From contig CAJUGD010000022.1 in assembly GCA_910586205.1 (NCBI GenBank), forward strand, positions 1 to 64,000: a stretch of 64,000 nucleotides of DNA, given 5' to 3'. Source of the stretch: an uncultured Lachnospiraceae bacterium. GTDB taxonomy: Bacteria; Bacillota; Clostridia; Lachnospirales; Lachnospiraceae. Shown piece by piece: positions 42,218 to 51,522 of the stretch. Both the position numbers and the translations under genes were made by a program. The notes beneath the pieces were generated by a model that worked only from the letters and a program-made list of their open reading frames with translations, did no database searches and was not told the origin of the DNA. Each line of letters opens with the position of its first letter. Within the stretch, counting starts at the first letter, position 1.

Positions 42218-43001
42218 CGTCGGTTCTTTGCGGCATTATGAAAAAATAGGACTGATAAAGCCGGAATATATTGATGAAAGTACTGGCTATCGGTATTACA
42301 GTACAAGGCAGTTTGAATGTTTAAACACCATCCGTTATCTTCGGGTCCTGGATATGCCTTTACCTCAGATCGCAGATTTTCTGAAAAACAGAAAAATAGA
42401 AAAGATACAAGAAATGCTCTGCCAGCAAAAGGAAACGGTTATCCGCAAACAGAAAGAGTTAAAAAGCATTGAGAGAAAGATCCAAAACCGGCTGGAACAG
42501 CTTCAGGATGCCCTTTTGGCAGAAAAGGAGATCATCCGGATCAAGCAGATTCCTCCCCGCCGGTTCGCATGGCTGCGGTATGATTTTTCCATGGATTCTT
42601 ATGAAAATCCGGATTTTGAAACCTCTATCCTTCAGTTGGCACAGGGACAGAAAGATTCTGTCGTGTTTCTCGGAAAAGTCGGCGCCGGCATTTCCAGGGA
42701 ACAGCTTCTTGCAGGCAAGTATGACCAGTATAATATGGTATTCCTGATTTTGGACAGTGAAGATCAATATGCAGGCCCGGCGGAGATCCTGGCAGCGGAA
42801 ACATGTGTGACAGTGCGCTTCTGCGGCAGCCATAAAGACGCCCCGGCTTACTATGAAAAATTGGCAGAGTATATTAAAGAGCAGAAATTACAGATTACAG
42901 GATTCTCAAAAGAAATTACCATGATTGATTTTGGACTGACAAATGATCCGGATCAGTTTGTAACGGAAATTCAAATTCCTGTTTGTGCATCATCTGTATA
43001 G
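42162..43001 (+). CDS. MerR-family regulator with GyrI-like effector domain (BmrR-type)
   Basis: 279 residues from the ATG at 42162 (MGKKELFQIGDVARLFHI), preceded by GGAG; an ATG at 42138 is possible but has a poor site. The N-terminal MerR helix-turn-helix (about 5-75: VGSLRHYEKIGLIKPEYIDE) is followed by a dimerisation coiled coil (about 80-120) and a C-terminal GyrI/SOUL-like ligand-binding domain (about 125-279). It probably binds the dyad at 40712-40732 and activates the MATE gene upon ligand binding, as BmrR does for bmr. Confidence 0.92.
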   Translation: MGKKELFQIGDVARLFHISVGSLRHYEKIGLIKPEYIDESTGYRYYSTRQFECLNTIRYLRVLDMPLPQIADFLKNRKIEKIQEMLCQQKETVIRKQKELKSIERKIQNRLEQLQDALLAEKEIIRIKQIPPRRFAWLRYDFSMDSYENPDFETSILQLAQGQKDSVVFLGKVGAGISREQLLAGKYDQYNMVFLILDSEDQYAGPAEILAAETCVTVRFCGSHKDAPAYYEKLAEYIKEQKLQITGFSKEITMIDFGLTNDPDQFVTEIQIPVCASSV

Positions 43002-43028
43002 GAAAAGTAAGGATAGAAAAGCAAGATG

Positions 43029-43050
43029 CAGGGGATAGAGCTATCCCCTG
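43029..43050. terminator. Hairpin between merR and the TolC-like gene
   Basis: CAGGGGATAG and CTATCCCCTG flank a two-base centre. It sits between convergent genes as a likely transcription barrier, but without a T tract. Confidence 0.4.
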
Positions 43051-43109
43051 TCACTCTGCCGAATCATTTACACTTGTTTCATAGTCAGGAACACCAAAGT
43101 CAACCAAAT

Positions 43110-44354
43110 TTACCGCCGTGTGCTCTCGGTTCCTTTTACCAGCCATTGGTAGTCTTCCAAGGTCTGTGTAAGATTCATGGAAGCAATGCCTCGTTTTGCC
43201 AGTGCTTCCAGATAAGATGCTTCTTCTTCCAGGTACTCCGTCTGGCTTACCATTCCTGCCTGACGCTTTTTCTGCAGAGAATCATAGGAAATTTTTGCGC
43301 TCTCGTAAGAATCTTTCGCTGCCTGATATTCCAGCTTTCCTGCCTGCAGCTTCTGATAAGCCTCCAAAAATTCTGCCTCCGCATTTCCCACTGCCTCTGT
43401 CTCCTGGTCAGACTTGCGGCTGATCTCTGCCGTGCTTCCTGCCCGGGAATGACGGACACTCTGAACAGCACTGCTGTTATTGATTGCCCTCTGTTTGTCT
43501 TCTTCAAAATTCACCTGATCTATCTCTGCCAGATCCGGATCCGGAATGGTTCCAATCATCACGCCTTCCTGATCCTCAAGTCCTAACATGGCAAGCAGAC
43601 GAAAGCGGAGCTGGGCCTCCTGCTGACGGTAGGAACCAAGCAGATTCTGCTCTGAGCTGAGTTGGTCTGCTGCCTCCATTACTTCTGCAGCCGTTGCGGC
43701 TCCCACAGATTGTCTCTTTACCATGGCTTCATAGGCCGCCTCTTTAGCCTGCACGCTTTTTTCTTTCGCCTTCACATTCAAAGCCATCTGATTATAAGAA
43801 TTCATCACAGACTGAGCAGCCATGGTATAGGAATCCGTATTCTCCTCCACCGTTAAGGTCTGGGTCTTTCGGTTTATGGCCTCAATCCTTTTGGAAAGCA
43901 TACTGGCCTGTCCTCCTAAAATCCCTGCATTCATGGAATAGGTTGCCCCGTCTTCTGTATCCTCGTATTTGTCTGCCAGGAATTTCATATATGCCTGTTG
44001 TTCCCTCATCTGCTCCATCAATTCCTGGTAATTCTTCTTTGTACTTTCATAGCTGTCATTTGCCTGTCTTAAATCCAGATTCCCGTCAAGCAAAAGCTGT
44101 CTCAGATTATCGTATTCTACCGTTATAATCTTTGCCGTCTCCACAGAGCTTTCTGTTTCGGCAGTATTTCCCGATACTCCTTCTTCCGTTTCCTGGCTGT
44201 TTTCCTCCTCGGCACGGACATTCACCTGCGCGCCCTCCTCTCCCCATGCCGAAAAAGTCATCGCCTCTGCCGCCATAACAGCAGACACGCCTGCAATCAA
44301 TACCCATCTCCTATCGAAAAATCCCCGCTTTTTGTCTAATCCATCTATTTTCAT
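43110..44354 (-). CDS. TolC-like exported coiled-coil protein, first copy
   Basis: 414 residues from the ATG at 44354 (MKIDGLDKKRGFFDRRW); the frame extends upstream but has no ribosome site. It has an N-terminal signal anchor (about 17-35), an acidic linker, and long amphipathic helices in two repeats, each with the outer-membrane-efflux pattern (AAYEAMVKRQSVGAATAAEV and KRQAGMVSQTEYLEEEASYL). TolC proteins form export channels through an outer membrane. A monoderm lacks that membrane, so here it may form a wall-spanning duct or a periplasm-like adaptor. It is encoded with a second copy, an RND pump and a HlyD-type adaptor. Confidence 0.85.
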   Translation of the reverse strand: MKIDGLDKKRGFFDRRWVLIAGVSAVMAAEAMTFSAWGEEGAQVNVRAEEENSQETEEGVSGNTAETESSVETAKIITVEYDNLRQLLLDGNLDLRQANDSYESTKKNYQELMEQMREQQAYMKFLADKYEDTEDGATYSMNAGILGGQASMLSKRIEAINRKTQTLTVEENTDSYTMAAQSVMNSYNQMALNVKAKEKSVQAKEAAYEAMVKRQSVGAATAAEVMEAADQLSSEQNLLGSYRQQEAQLRFRLLAMLGLEDQEGVMIGTIPDPDLAEIDQVNFEEDKQRAINNSSAVQSVRHSRAGSTAEISRKSDQETEAVGNAEAEFLEAYQKLQAGKLEYQAAKDSYESAKISYDSLQKKRQAGMVSQTEYLEEEASYLEALAKRGIASMNLTQTLEDYQWLVKGTESTRR

Positions 44355-44475
44355 TCCTGTTTCCCTTTCTATGCCGCTATCTGCTGCCTCCATTTGCCGG
44401 TACAGCGCTGTACTAACCGGAGTATCAGAGGATAAGTACAAAATCCGACGATTTTTGCAGAGGTTCTGCTGTTTC

Positions 44476-45657
44476 TTAAGAAGCAGCCGCCAACCCGTTT
44501 ACGGCCCACTCGTAATCCACGAACGCATTCAAAAGCTCCAGTTTTTTGGTTTTCACCCCCACCTCAGCCGTCAAATAAGCATCCTCCTGCCCATAATATG
44601 CATTGGCGGTAATGGTTCCTGCTGCCAGCTTCCTCTTTGCCGAATCCATAGAAATCCGCTCCATCTCAAAAGCCTGACACGCCTGCTCATAATTGGATCT
44701 TGCCAGCAAAAGCCCTGTATAACTGTCCTTCACATTGACACTGACTGCTTCCCTTTGGTTCTTCCTTGTCTGCTCTAATGTATCTCTCACTTTATCTGTC
44801 CGCGCATTAGAAAGGCGTCTCTCGGTCAGTCTCAGGCTATAATTCTTTTCCAGTGCAACCTGAATATCTGACTCCACATCAATGGTCCCAATCTGCTCCA
44901 AATCCGGCTCAGGCAGCTCTCCGATCTCCACATCCGCTCCATAGCTCCACCCCAGCATCAGACACAGGCTTTCCTTTGTCTTTTCCAGATTACTCTCCCC
45001 GGACAGAATGGAAGCCTCTGCAGAGCTTACTGCCTCCTTAGCGCTCAGCACCTTGGCCTGGGTAGACATTCCTGCACTTAAGCGGTTCTGTTCTGACTGA
45101 TAACTGCGCTCTGCCTGTATCTTCCTCTGTCTTAAGCTGTCCAGGCTGTAGTACTGGCTCCAATACTGAATCATCAGCTCCTGAGCCTGCTTTACCAGAT
45201 TATTCTCTGTCTGGTCATACCCCATCTTAATGGTCTCGCTATCCTCTGTGCTCTCATCCCCCCGCTCCATCATCTGCTCTGCCTGAAGCTGGCTGTTAAG
45301 CGCTGCAGCCATCCTGGATCCATAATCTGCATCATCCGTATCCGGATACTGGATATTGCTGTAAATATTGTCTGCTGTATCATAATAATCCTGAGCCACA
45401 TCATCCCGCTTTTTATCCTTTTCATCCCGGTAAGCAATGGCATTCTGCAGAACCGTATTATTATACTCATGAACCAGCTTAGAAATCTCCCCATATTCCA
45501 GCTTATCATCCCGCAGCGCCGCCCATTCCTCCGAAGAATAGGCAAATTCCGGGCTTTGCTGGGCCATGGCCGGAAACGGAAGCAGGTTAAGCCCTGCTGC
45601 AGCCGCAAGACATACCGCTGTTCTTCTCTTTTGCTTTATGTTAATCCTATATCTCAT
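44476..45657 (-). CDS. TolC-like exported coiled-coil protein, second copy
   Basis: 393 residues from the ATG at 45657 (MRYRINIKQKRR), five bases after GGAGG. The signal peptide ends near FPAMAQQS. The rest is predominantly alpha-helical with the duplicated motif SEQNRLSAGMSTQAKVLSAK and SAKRKLAAGTITANAYYGQE, as in TolC-family proteins. It is distinct in sequence from the copy downstream, so the pair may form a heteromer. The 200-base gap before it holds two palindromes and may contain its own promoter. Confidence 0.85.
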   Translation of the reverse strand: MRYRINIKQKRRTAVCLAAAAGLNLLPFPAMAQQSPEFAYSSEEWAALRDDKLEYGEISKLVHEYNNTVLQNAIAYRDEKDKKRDDVAQDYYDTADNIYSNIQYPDTDDADYGSRMAAALNSQLQAEQMMERGDESTEDSETIKMGYDQTENNLVKQAQELMIQYWSQYYSLDSLRQRKIQAERSYQSEQNRLSAGMSTQAKVLSAKEAVSSAEASILSGESNLEKTKESLCLMLGWSYGADVEIGELPEPDLEQIGTIDVESDIQVALEKNYSLRLTERRLSNARTDKVRDTLEQTRKNQREAVSVNVKDSYTGLLLARSNYEQACQAFEMERISMDSAKRKLAAGTITANAYYGQEDAYLTAEVGVKTKKLELLNAFVDYEWAVNGLAAAS

Positions 45658-45677
45658 CCAGTCCTCCATCCTTTCTT

Positions 45678-45698
45678 GATGTGCTCCAGGAGCACATC
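45678..45698. promoter_or_regulatory. 21-bp perfect palindrome just upstream of the second tolC-like gene
   Basis: GATGTGCTCC, central A, GGAGCACATC. It lies about ten bases from the GGAGG ribosome site and could be an operator, or an RNA hairpin modulating translation. On the plus strand it is followed by TTTTATT, like a terminator, but no plus-strand gene precedes it. Confidence 0.45.
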
Positions 45699-45753
45699 TT
45701 TTATTCATGGCTTCCAAAAAGCATGGTCTGTTCCTTCCCCATTTCCCAAAACC

Positions 45754-45766
45754 GTATGAATCATAC
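45754..45766. promoter_or_regulatory. 13-bp palindrome in the gap between the RND and tolC-like genes
   Basis: GTATGA-A-TCATAC, perfect. A candidate minus-strand promoter (TTGCAG-17-TATCAT) lies just upstream of it, so it could be a repressor site for a second transcript. Confidence 0.3.
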
Positions 45767-45857
45767 TAGTACACTTATGATAATACACATTTTCCTTTCC
45801 TGCAAGTCCTTATTTTCCTGAAAATCTTTCAATATTCTGAAGGCCGGACCCTTTCAC

Positions 45858-48800
45858 TCAGATATCTAATACTTCCCGTTGTTTTTTCCCGTTCATCAAG
45901 GCATAATAAACCGGCAAAATAAACAGCGCTACAAAAACTCCTGCGGTCAGACCTCCAATATTTACAACCGCAAGCCCCTGAGTGGTGGAGCCGCTGCTTC
46001 CAATAGCCAAAGCCATGGGAATCATGGAAAGGATGGTTGTCAGGCTGGTCATGAGAATCGGCCTTAACCGCATAGCTCCCGCCTCAATCAGCGCTTCCTT
46101 TAAAGGCATGGTCAGCCGGTACTGATTTACCGTATCCACATATAAAATGCCGTTGTTTACCACCGTTCCGACCAAGATCAAAAATCCCAGAATCGAAGTC
46201 ATACTGATAGTTACCCCCGTTAGCTTTAAAAGCCCGAAAGAACCGACTAAGCTGAACGGGATGGTAGTCATAACCATAAAGGAAAATTTCGGCGACTCAA
46301 ACTGGGCAGACATAACCACAAACACAAGAAATACCGCTGTTGCAATCGCCCCGTACAGGCCGGAAAATTCTTCCTGCATCATCCGGTTCCTGGAGTTTAC
46401 TCCCCGTGTAATGGTTCCGGTCAGATTAGGGCTGATGACCTGGCTGTCTAACACAGACTGGACGTTTCCTCCAACATAATCTGCAGAAATGGTTACTTGG
46501 TATGCCTTATCCGATTTGCGGATGGAAGCCGGGCTGTCCCGAAAATAGACTTCCGCCACATCTGTGAGAGCCACCGAGCCGCCGGAAGGCTTTTTCAAAA
46601 TGATCTGCTTTACCTGGGGAACCGTCCGATATTCATCTTCCGGATATTCTGCCCTGACCTGAATCTCCTGCCCGTCTATATCCAAAGAAGCGATCTCCTG
46701 CCCGTCTAAATACTGTTTTACCATAGAGCCGATCTGAGATACAGACAGCCCCTCAGCAGCGGCTGTGATGGGATCCACGCGGATTGCCACAACCGGCGCC
46801 GTATTTTCTATGCTGGAGTGAACATTCATTACATCATCCCGCTCTGTCAGCTCCTTCACGATACGGCTGCTGACCTCTAAAAGCTCATCATACTGAGTTC
46901 CCTGTAATATTGCCTCATAGCCCCGTCCTTTTCCCATAAAGCTCATGGATGTGGATGCTTCAACCTCAATGGTACAGTTGTCAATATCCACCATTTCCCT
47001 TTCCCACTGAGACACAATCTCATCCGTGCTCATTTTTCGGTTATCCTTCAGATATGCGGTAATGGATCCGCTGTCATTGTTAAAACGAAGCATATAAGAT
47101 TCCACATCTTCATGTCCGGCCACAATTTTCTCCGCCTTATCCAGCATTTCACCTGCCAGCTCGCTTAACAGTCCCGGCCGGGTCTCGATGCTGACCGAGA
47201 TAGTCCCGGTATCGTCAGCCGTCATAAGCTCAGTCTCCATACCGTTTGCCAAAAACACTGTGGCCGCAAGAATCACCACGGAAAGTCCCATAATGATAAG
47301 TTTGTGCCGCAGAAATAAAGGCATGATTTTCCGGTACAAATTCTGCAGCCCTGTTACCGGACGGGACATAGGCGCCTGCCCGCGCTCTTTAGGCTTATAC
47401 AGCATATAGGTCAAAGGCACCACAGACATGGCAGAGAATAAAGACGCACACATACAATACACAATCGTATAGCCCATGGAACCAAACATCTGTCCTGTCA
47501 TGCCGTTTAAAAATACCAGAGGAATAAATACCACGCAAGTTGTAATGGTAGAGCCAATGATTGACTGAATTACAATATTCGTTCCTTCTAAAGCAGCTTT
47601 TGCATAGCCCAGCACTCCTTTGTCCTTGGCCGCGTCCATGGCCCTGAAACAGCTTTCCAAAACCACAATGGAATTGTCTACCATCATGCCCACGCCCAGC
47701 ACCAGCCCGCTCATGGTGATTACATTTAAGGAAAATCCCATCTGTGTCATAACAATGAGAGACATAAGAATCGAAGTAGGAATGGAGCTTCCCACAATCA
47801 GGGATGCCTTAAAATCTCCAAAAAACACAAAAATGATTGCCATGGATATCAGCACTGCCAAGACCATGGTTACAGCCACATCCTGCAGGGATTCTAAAAT
47901 CGAATCAGCCTCATCCCTGGCTACCCGGATCTCCAGATCTTTGTCACTGGCCTTAAGGGCCTCAATGGCTTCTTTCACCTCCTCAGAAAGAGCCATGGCT
48001 GTAGAGTGCTGCTGCTTTGTAATTGAAAGGGAAATGGTCTCCTGACCATTATACCGGGACACGCCGCCGCGCTGTTCCTCTGTATAATATACATGAGCTA
48101 TGTCCTCCAAATAAACCATCTTTCCGCTGGATGTGATGATGGGCACCTGTAAAAGCTCATCTAAGGTATTGCTTTCTGCCATGGTAGAAACTGACAGCTC
48201 CAGATTGCCGGCCACCGCATCTCCGGACGGATAAGAAAGGCTGGCTCCATTCATGGCTGACGTAATATCATTTATGGTCACATGATACTGCTCCATCATG
48301 TCAGGCTGAAGCTCAGCCCTTATGTACTCTGAAGAACCGCCCATAGTTTCCACCTCTGCCACGGTGGCAAGCCTTTCAAACTCCGGCGTCACTACCTGCT
48401 CCACATAATCATAAAGATTTTCCTGGGAACTGTGGGAGACAGACAGCATAATATTGGCGCTGGCATTGTTATTCATCCGCATTACCGACGGCTCCACATC
48501 CTCTGGCAGTCCCCGGATCCGATCCAAACCCTGCTTCAGATTTTCATAAGCTTCATCCATATCCGTGCCGTAATCATACTCCAGCATGATGTTGGTTCTT
48601 CCCTCACTGGTATTGGATGTCATACTTTTTACCCCTTCCAGGGTACTGACTTGATCCTCTATAGGTTTGGTCACCAGCTCATCCATATCCTCCGGGCTGG
48701 TTCCTGAGTAGCTTGCCATCACGATCATCATAGGCTGATCCGTATCTGGCATCTGCTCCAGGTCTGCATTGAATACAGAGGAAATGCCGAATACAATCAG

Positions 48801-48860
48801 ACAAAGAAGCGCCATGAATACAGTAACCGGACGTTTTAAAACAAATCTTGTGATTCCCAT
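45858..48860 (-). CDS. RND-family efflux permease (AcrB/HAE1-like)
   Basis: 1000 residues: 12 membrane helices in a duplicated 1+5 layout, with two large extracellular loops (about 30-325 and 545-830). The first helix region FVLKRPVTVFMALLCLIVFG and the transmembrane GVGMMVDNSIVVLE motif, whose aspartate belongs to the proton relay, are clear. It acts as a proton-driven exporter of drugs, lipids or peptides. It begins 16 bases after the adaptor gene. In diderm bacteria such pumps work with TolC; here two TolC-like genes follow. Confidence 0.93.
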   Translation of the reverse strand: MGITRFVLKRPVTVFMALLCLIVFGISSVFNADLEQMPDTDQPMMIVMASYSGTSPEDMDELVTKPIEDQVSTLEGVKSMTSNTSEGRTNIMLEYDYGTDMDEAYENLKQGLDRIRGLPEDVEPSVMRMNNNASANIMLSVSHSSQENLYDYVEQVVTPEFERLATVAEVETMGGSSEYIRAELQPDMMEQYHVTINDITSAMNGASLSYPSGDAVAGNLELSVSTMAESNTLDELLQVPIITSSGKMVYLEDIAHVYYTEEQRGGVSRYNGQETISLSITKQQHSTAMALSEEVKEAIEALKASDKDLEIRVARDEADSILESLQDVAVTMVLAVLISMAIIFVFFGDFKASLIVGSSIPTSILMSLIVMTQMGFSLNVITMSGLVLGVGMMVDNSIVVLESCFRAMDAAKDKGVLGYAKAALEGTNIVIQSIIGSTITTCVVFIPLVFLNGMTGQMFGSMGYTIVYCMCASLFSAMSVVPLTYMLYKPKERGQAPMSRPVTGLQNLYRKIMPLFLRHKLIIMGLSVVILAATVFLANGMETELMTADDTGTISVSIETRPGLLSELAGEMLDKAEKIVAGHEDVESYMLRFNNDSGSITAYLKDNRKMSTDEIVSQWEREMVDIDNCTIEVEASTSMSFMGKGRGYEAILQGTQYDELLEVSSRIVKELTERDDVMNVHSSIENTAPVVAIRVDPITAAAEGLSVSQIGSMVKQYLDGQEIASLDIDGQEIQVRAEYPEDEYRTVPQVKQIILKKPSGGSVALTDVAEVYFRDSPASIRKSDKAYQVTISADYVGGNVQSVLDSQVISPNLTGTITRGVNSRNRMMQEEFSGLYGAIATAVFLVFVVMSAQFESPKFSFMVMTTIPFSLVGSFGLLKLTGVTISMTSILGFLILVGTVVNNGILYVDTVNQYRLTMPLKEALIEAGAMRLRPILMTSLTTILSMIPMALAIGSSGSTTQGLAVVNIGGLTAGVFVALFILPVYYALMNGKKQREVLDI

Positions 48861-48876
48861 TTTTCCGCCTCCTGTC

Positions 48877-50286
48877 TTATACTGCCTGTTTTATTTTATA
48901 TTGGTTTTGGGTCACGGCAGATTCCGAGGTTTTTCGGACTGCGTTTTCCCTCTCTGCCGGATTCTCACTTTTACGCTCCTTGCCTTCCCCTGACAGATTC
49001 TGTTCTGGTGCTCCCTGCCCTTCTCCTATCGGTTCTTCCCCTGGTGCTTCCTGCCTTCCTTCTATCGGTTCTTTCCCTGCTGCTCCTTGCCCTTCCCCTG
49101 ACAGCGCTTTTCCATCTTCGCCCAGGGCTTCTTTCCCGGACTCCCCTTCTTTTGTACTGTCTTCTTCATCATTTAGGCGGATCTTTGCCCCTTCATACAG
49201 ATTGGAGCTCCATGTGCTGACTACCAGCTCATCCCCGTTAAGCCCTGAGAGAATCTGTGCATACTTCGAATCATACAGTCCCACTTCCACCGGAGTCATC
49301 CTGGCAGTGCCATCCTGATATTGGTACACATATCCGTCACCGCCGCTGTAATAAAGGGCATCCACGGGAACCAGCATGGCATCTTCTGCCCGCTCTGTCA
49401 CCAGGCTTAGTTTTACCGTACTGCCGATGGCAATCTCCTCTGTATTCTCCACCCGCGCCTTCACCTTAAAAAGCCCGCTGGCCTCATCTACCATACTGCT
49501 GATCTCACTGATCTGCCCCTTATAAATATTACCGTTTTTGGAGATCTCCACCTCATCCCCCTCCCGGATATTTGTCATCATCCTTTGGGTCACAAAAAAG
49601 GTAATCCTGCTCTCCCCTTCCCCGGCAATCACGCAAAGCTGGCCGGACTGGCTGACCCTGTCATAGACTTCCACATCACAGCTCTCAATCCTCCCTCCAA
49701 TGGGCGCTGTGACAGTACTGTATTCCACCTGACGGTCATAAGCCATTTTGGCAGACTCATACTGAAGACGTGCTGTTTTCACCGAATTGCTGTACTGTTC
49801 ATACTCCTGTGCCGACAGATCCCCTCCCTGGTACAAAACCTGCATCCTGTTTAAATTATTCTGGGCCTGGGCTAAGTTTACCTGAGCCGATTCCATGGAA
49901 TTGCGGGCAGAATCCACCTGCTCCGTATCGATCTCACAGAGTATCTGTCCTGCTGTTACCACATCCCCTGCCTTCACATGAACCGCCGTCACATCTCCGG
50001 AGGACCGGGCATACACATAGACCACATCTGCTGCCTCCACAGTTCCCGTAAGACCTGTAGACAGGCTCAAATCTCCTGTTATTGGCTCTGCTGCCTTTAC
50101 AACCGTCACAGAAGCTTCCTGGGCCATACCTCCAGGGCCTCCCATTCCGCCGCCTCCAGGGCCTCCCATTCCTCCGCGGCCGCTCATATTTCCTGTCTGC
50201 CCTTTCCCGTTCATCAAAAAATATCCTCCCGCAGCAGCAGCCAGCGCCGCTATGCAGACTCCCACAACAATTTTCTTTTTTCTCAT
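48877..50286 (-). CDS. HlyD/RND-type membrane fusion adaptor
   Basis: 469 residues from the ATG at 50286, nine bases after AGGAGG. A signal anchor (about 5-25) is followed by a Gly/Met-rich linker (GGMGGPGGGGMGGPGGM). The barrel-sandwich and lipoyl motifs (VYARSSGDVTAVHVKAGDVV) surround an alpha-hairpin (about 110-170), then a beta-barrel domain. A C-terminal Gly/Glu/Pro/Ala extension (about 375-469) with imperfect decapeptide repeats is unusual for the family. It links the RND pump to its outer partner. Confidence 0.92.
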   Translation of the reverse strand: MRKKKIVVGVCIAALAAAAGGYFLMNGKGQTGNMSGRGGMGGPGGGGMGGPGGMAQEASVTVVKAAEPITGDLSLSTGLTGTVEAADVVYVYARSSGDVTAVHVKAGDVVTAGQILCEIDTEQVDSARNSMESAQVNLAQAQNNLNRMQVLYQGGDLSAQEYEQYSNSVKTARLQYESAKMAYDRQVEYSTVTAPIGGRIESCDVEVYDRVSQSGQLCVIAGEGESRITFFVTQRMMTNIREGDEVEISKNGNIYKGQISEISSMVDEASGLFKVKARVENTEEIAIGSTVKLSLVTERAEDAMLVPVDALYYSGGDGYVYQYQDGTARMTPVEVGLYDSKYAQILSGLNGDELVVSTWSSNLYEGAKIRLNDEEDSTKEGESGKEALGEDGKALSGEGQGAAGKEPIEGRQEAPGEEPIGEGQGAPEQNLSGEGKERKSENPAERENAVRKTSESAVTQNQYKIKQAV

Positions 50287-50400
50287 GCCGAAGCTCCTCC
50301 TTGTCACAGCAGTTTTTCCTGTCACTGCTTTTCTTATCTTCCTATTTTGCCTGCTTTGACATTTACCTTTTTGATCCTTTTATTGTCCTGCAGCCGTTTT

Positions 50401-50451
50401 ATATTTTGATACATCATTCTCCGATTTAAAAATATTACTGTATCAAAATAT
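50401..50451. promoter_or_regulatory. 13-bp perfect inverted repeat upstream of the RND operon
   Basis: ATATTTTGATACA (50401-50413) and TGTATCAAAATAT (50439-50451) are exact complements 25 bases apart. They lie about 115 bases before the hlyD-like start codon. The arrangement suggests paired operator half-sites for a dimeric regulator. The 376 bases between the divergent genes (50287-50662) otherwise hold no gene. A lone TATAAT near 50570 may serve the lipoprotein gene. Confidence 0.55.
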
Positions 50452-50662
50452 TTACTCTCAAACAGAATATTGGAAATTTGTGAGAAATCTGTGAACGAAC
50501 TGTGAGAGAATCAGCAGAATTTCCATTCGGAATCCAATTTTCCACTATCATTTTTCTACAAAATCCGCTATAATAGCATCAGCACACTGACCATAAAAGA
50601 GTATTTTATGCCCGCAGAGTACATTGTGCTGTGAAACATACATAGAATGGAGGAAAACACAG

Positions 50663-51493
50663 ATGATAACATACAACACCCGCTCCCGAAAGGGGGCTGC
50701 CTTATGTGTACTGGCCCTTACTACTGCCGCACTGGTATCCGGCTGTAAAAAATCTCCGGAAAAGATTGATCTTTCCAGCACCCACACCACGGTGGCTGAA
50801 ACCATGGCGCCCACGACCAAAGCCGAAACCCAGCCAGAGACCACGGTGCCTGAAACCACTGAGGCTGCCGCAGGTTCCGGTACAGAAGTCAAAAACATTT
50901 CCACGAAAACCAACACTTATTCTTCCGGCAATGTATCTATTGATTACCCCAATGTGATTAATATGGAAGATACCCAAAAAGCTGCTGCCATTGATGAACT
51001 CTTAAAGAAAAACGCCTTATCCGTATTGGAAGCATGGGAAATCCAGGATACCGATGATTCCCTGAACATTAACTGCCAGGTATTATCTGCTGACCGCAAC
51101 CGAATCACCGTTGTCTACACCGGAACCCTGGCCAAAAAAGGCGCTTCTTACCCAACCAATGTTATGTACAGCAACACCATTGATGTGTCCAGGGTGTCCA
51201 ACATTGGTTTTGACCACTTTGCAGATCCTTATACCATGGCAGGTTATGTCCTGTCCGGAGACTGTGTTTTCTATAATGTAAACGACGACGTAAAAGCAGA
51301 GCTTATGGAAATAAAAAATAATACCAGTTTAGAAGCCTACACGGACATGTTCACCAAGGCTGATTTTCCCATTGAAGGCTCTTTCCCTGAGTCCTTCAGC
51401 TATGAACACCAGGGGGTTATCTATTTTTCCATCCCTGTACCTCATGCTCTCGGGGACTATGCCATTGTCATGTATGCACCAGATTCCAAATAA
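50663..51493 (+). CDS. Putative lipoprotein, Thr/Pro-rich linker and DUF4163/3298-like domain
   Basis: 276 residues from the ATG at 50663, nine bases after GGAGG. The signal peptide ends in lipobox VSGC. A Thr/Glu/Pro linker (about 35-75) precedes a globular domain: a DUF4163-like part (about 80-170; NVSIDYPNVINMEDTQKAAA) and a C-terminal part with FADPYTMAGYVL. Such proteins resemble RsiV-type lysozyme-binding domains, but that is a loose similarity. It is 29 bases before upp. Confidence 0.72.
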   Translation: MITYNTRSRKGAALCVLALTTAALVSGCKKSPEKIDLSSTHTTVAETMAPTTKAETQPETTVPETTEAAAGSGTEVKNISTKTNTYSSGNVSIDYPNVINMEDTQKAAAIDELLKKNALSVLEAWEIQDTDDSLNINCQVLSADRNRITVVYTGTLAKKGASYPTNVMYSNTIDVSRVSNIGFDHFADPYTMAGYVLSGDCVFYNVNDDVKAELMEIKNNTSLEAYTDMFTKADFPIEGSFPESFSYEHQGVIYFSIPVPHALGDYAIVMYAPDSK

Positions 51494-51522
51494 AACCATT
51501 AAGATAAGAAAGGACAACACTC

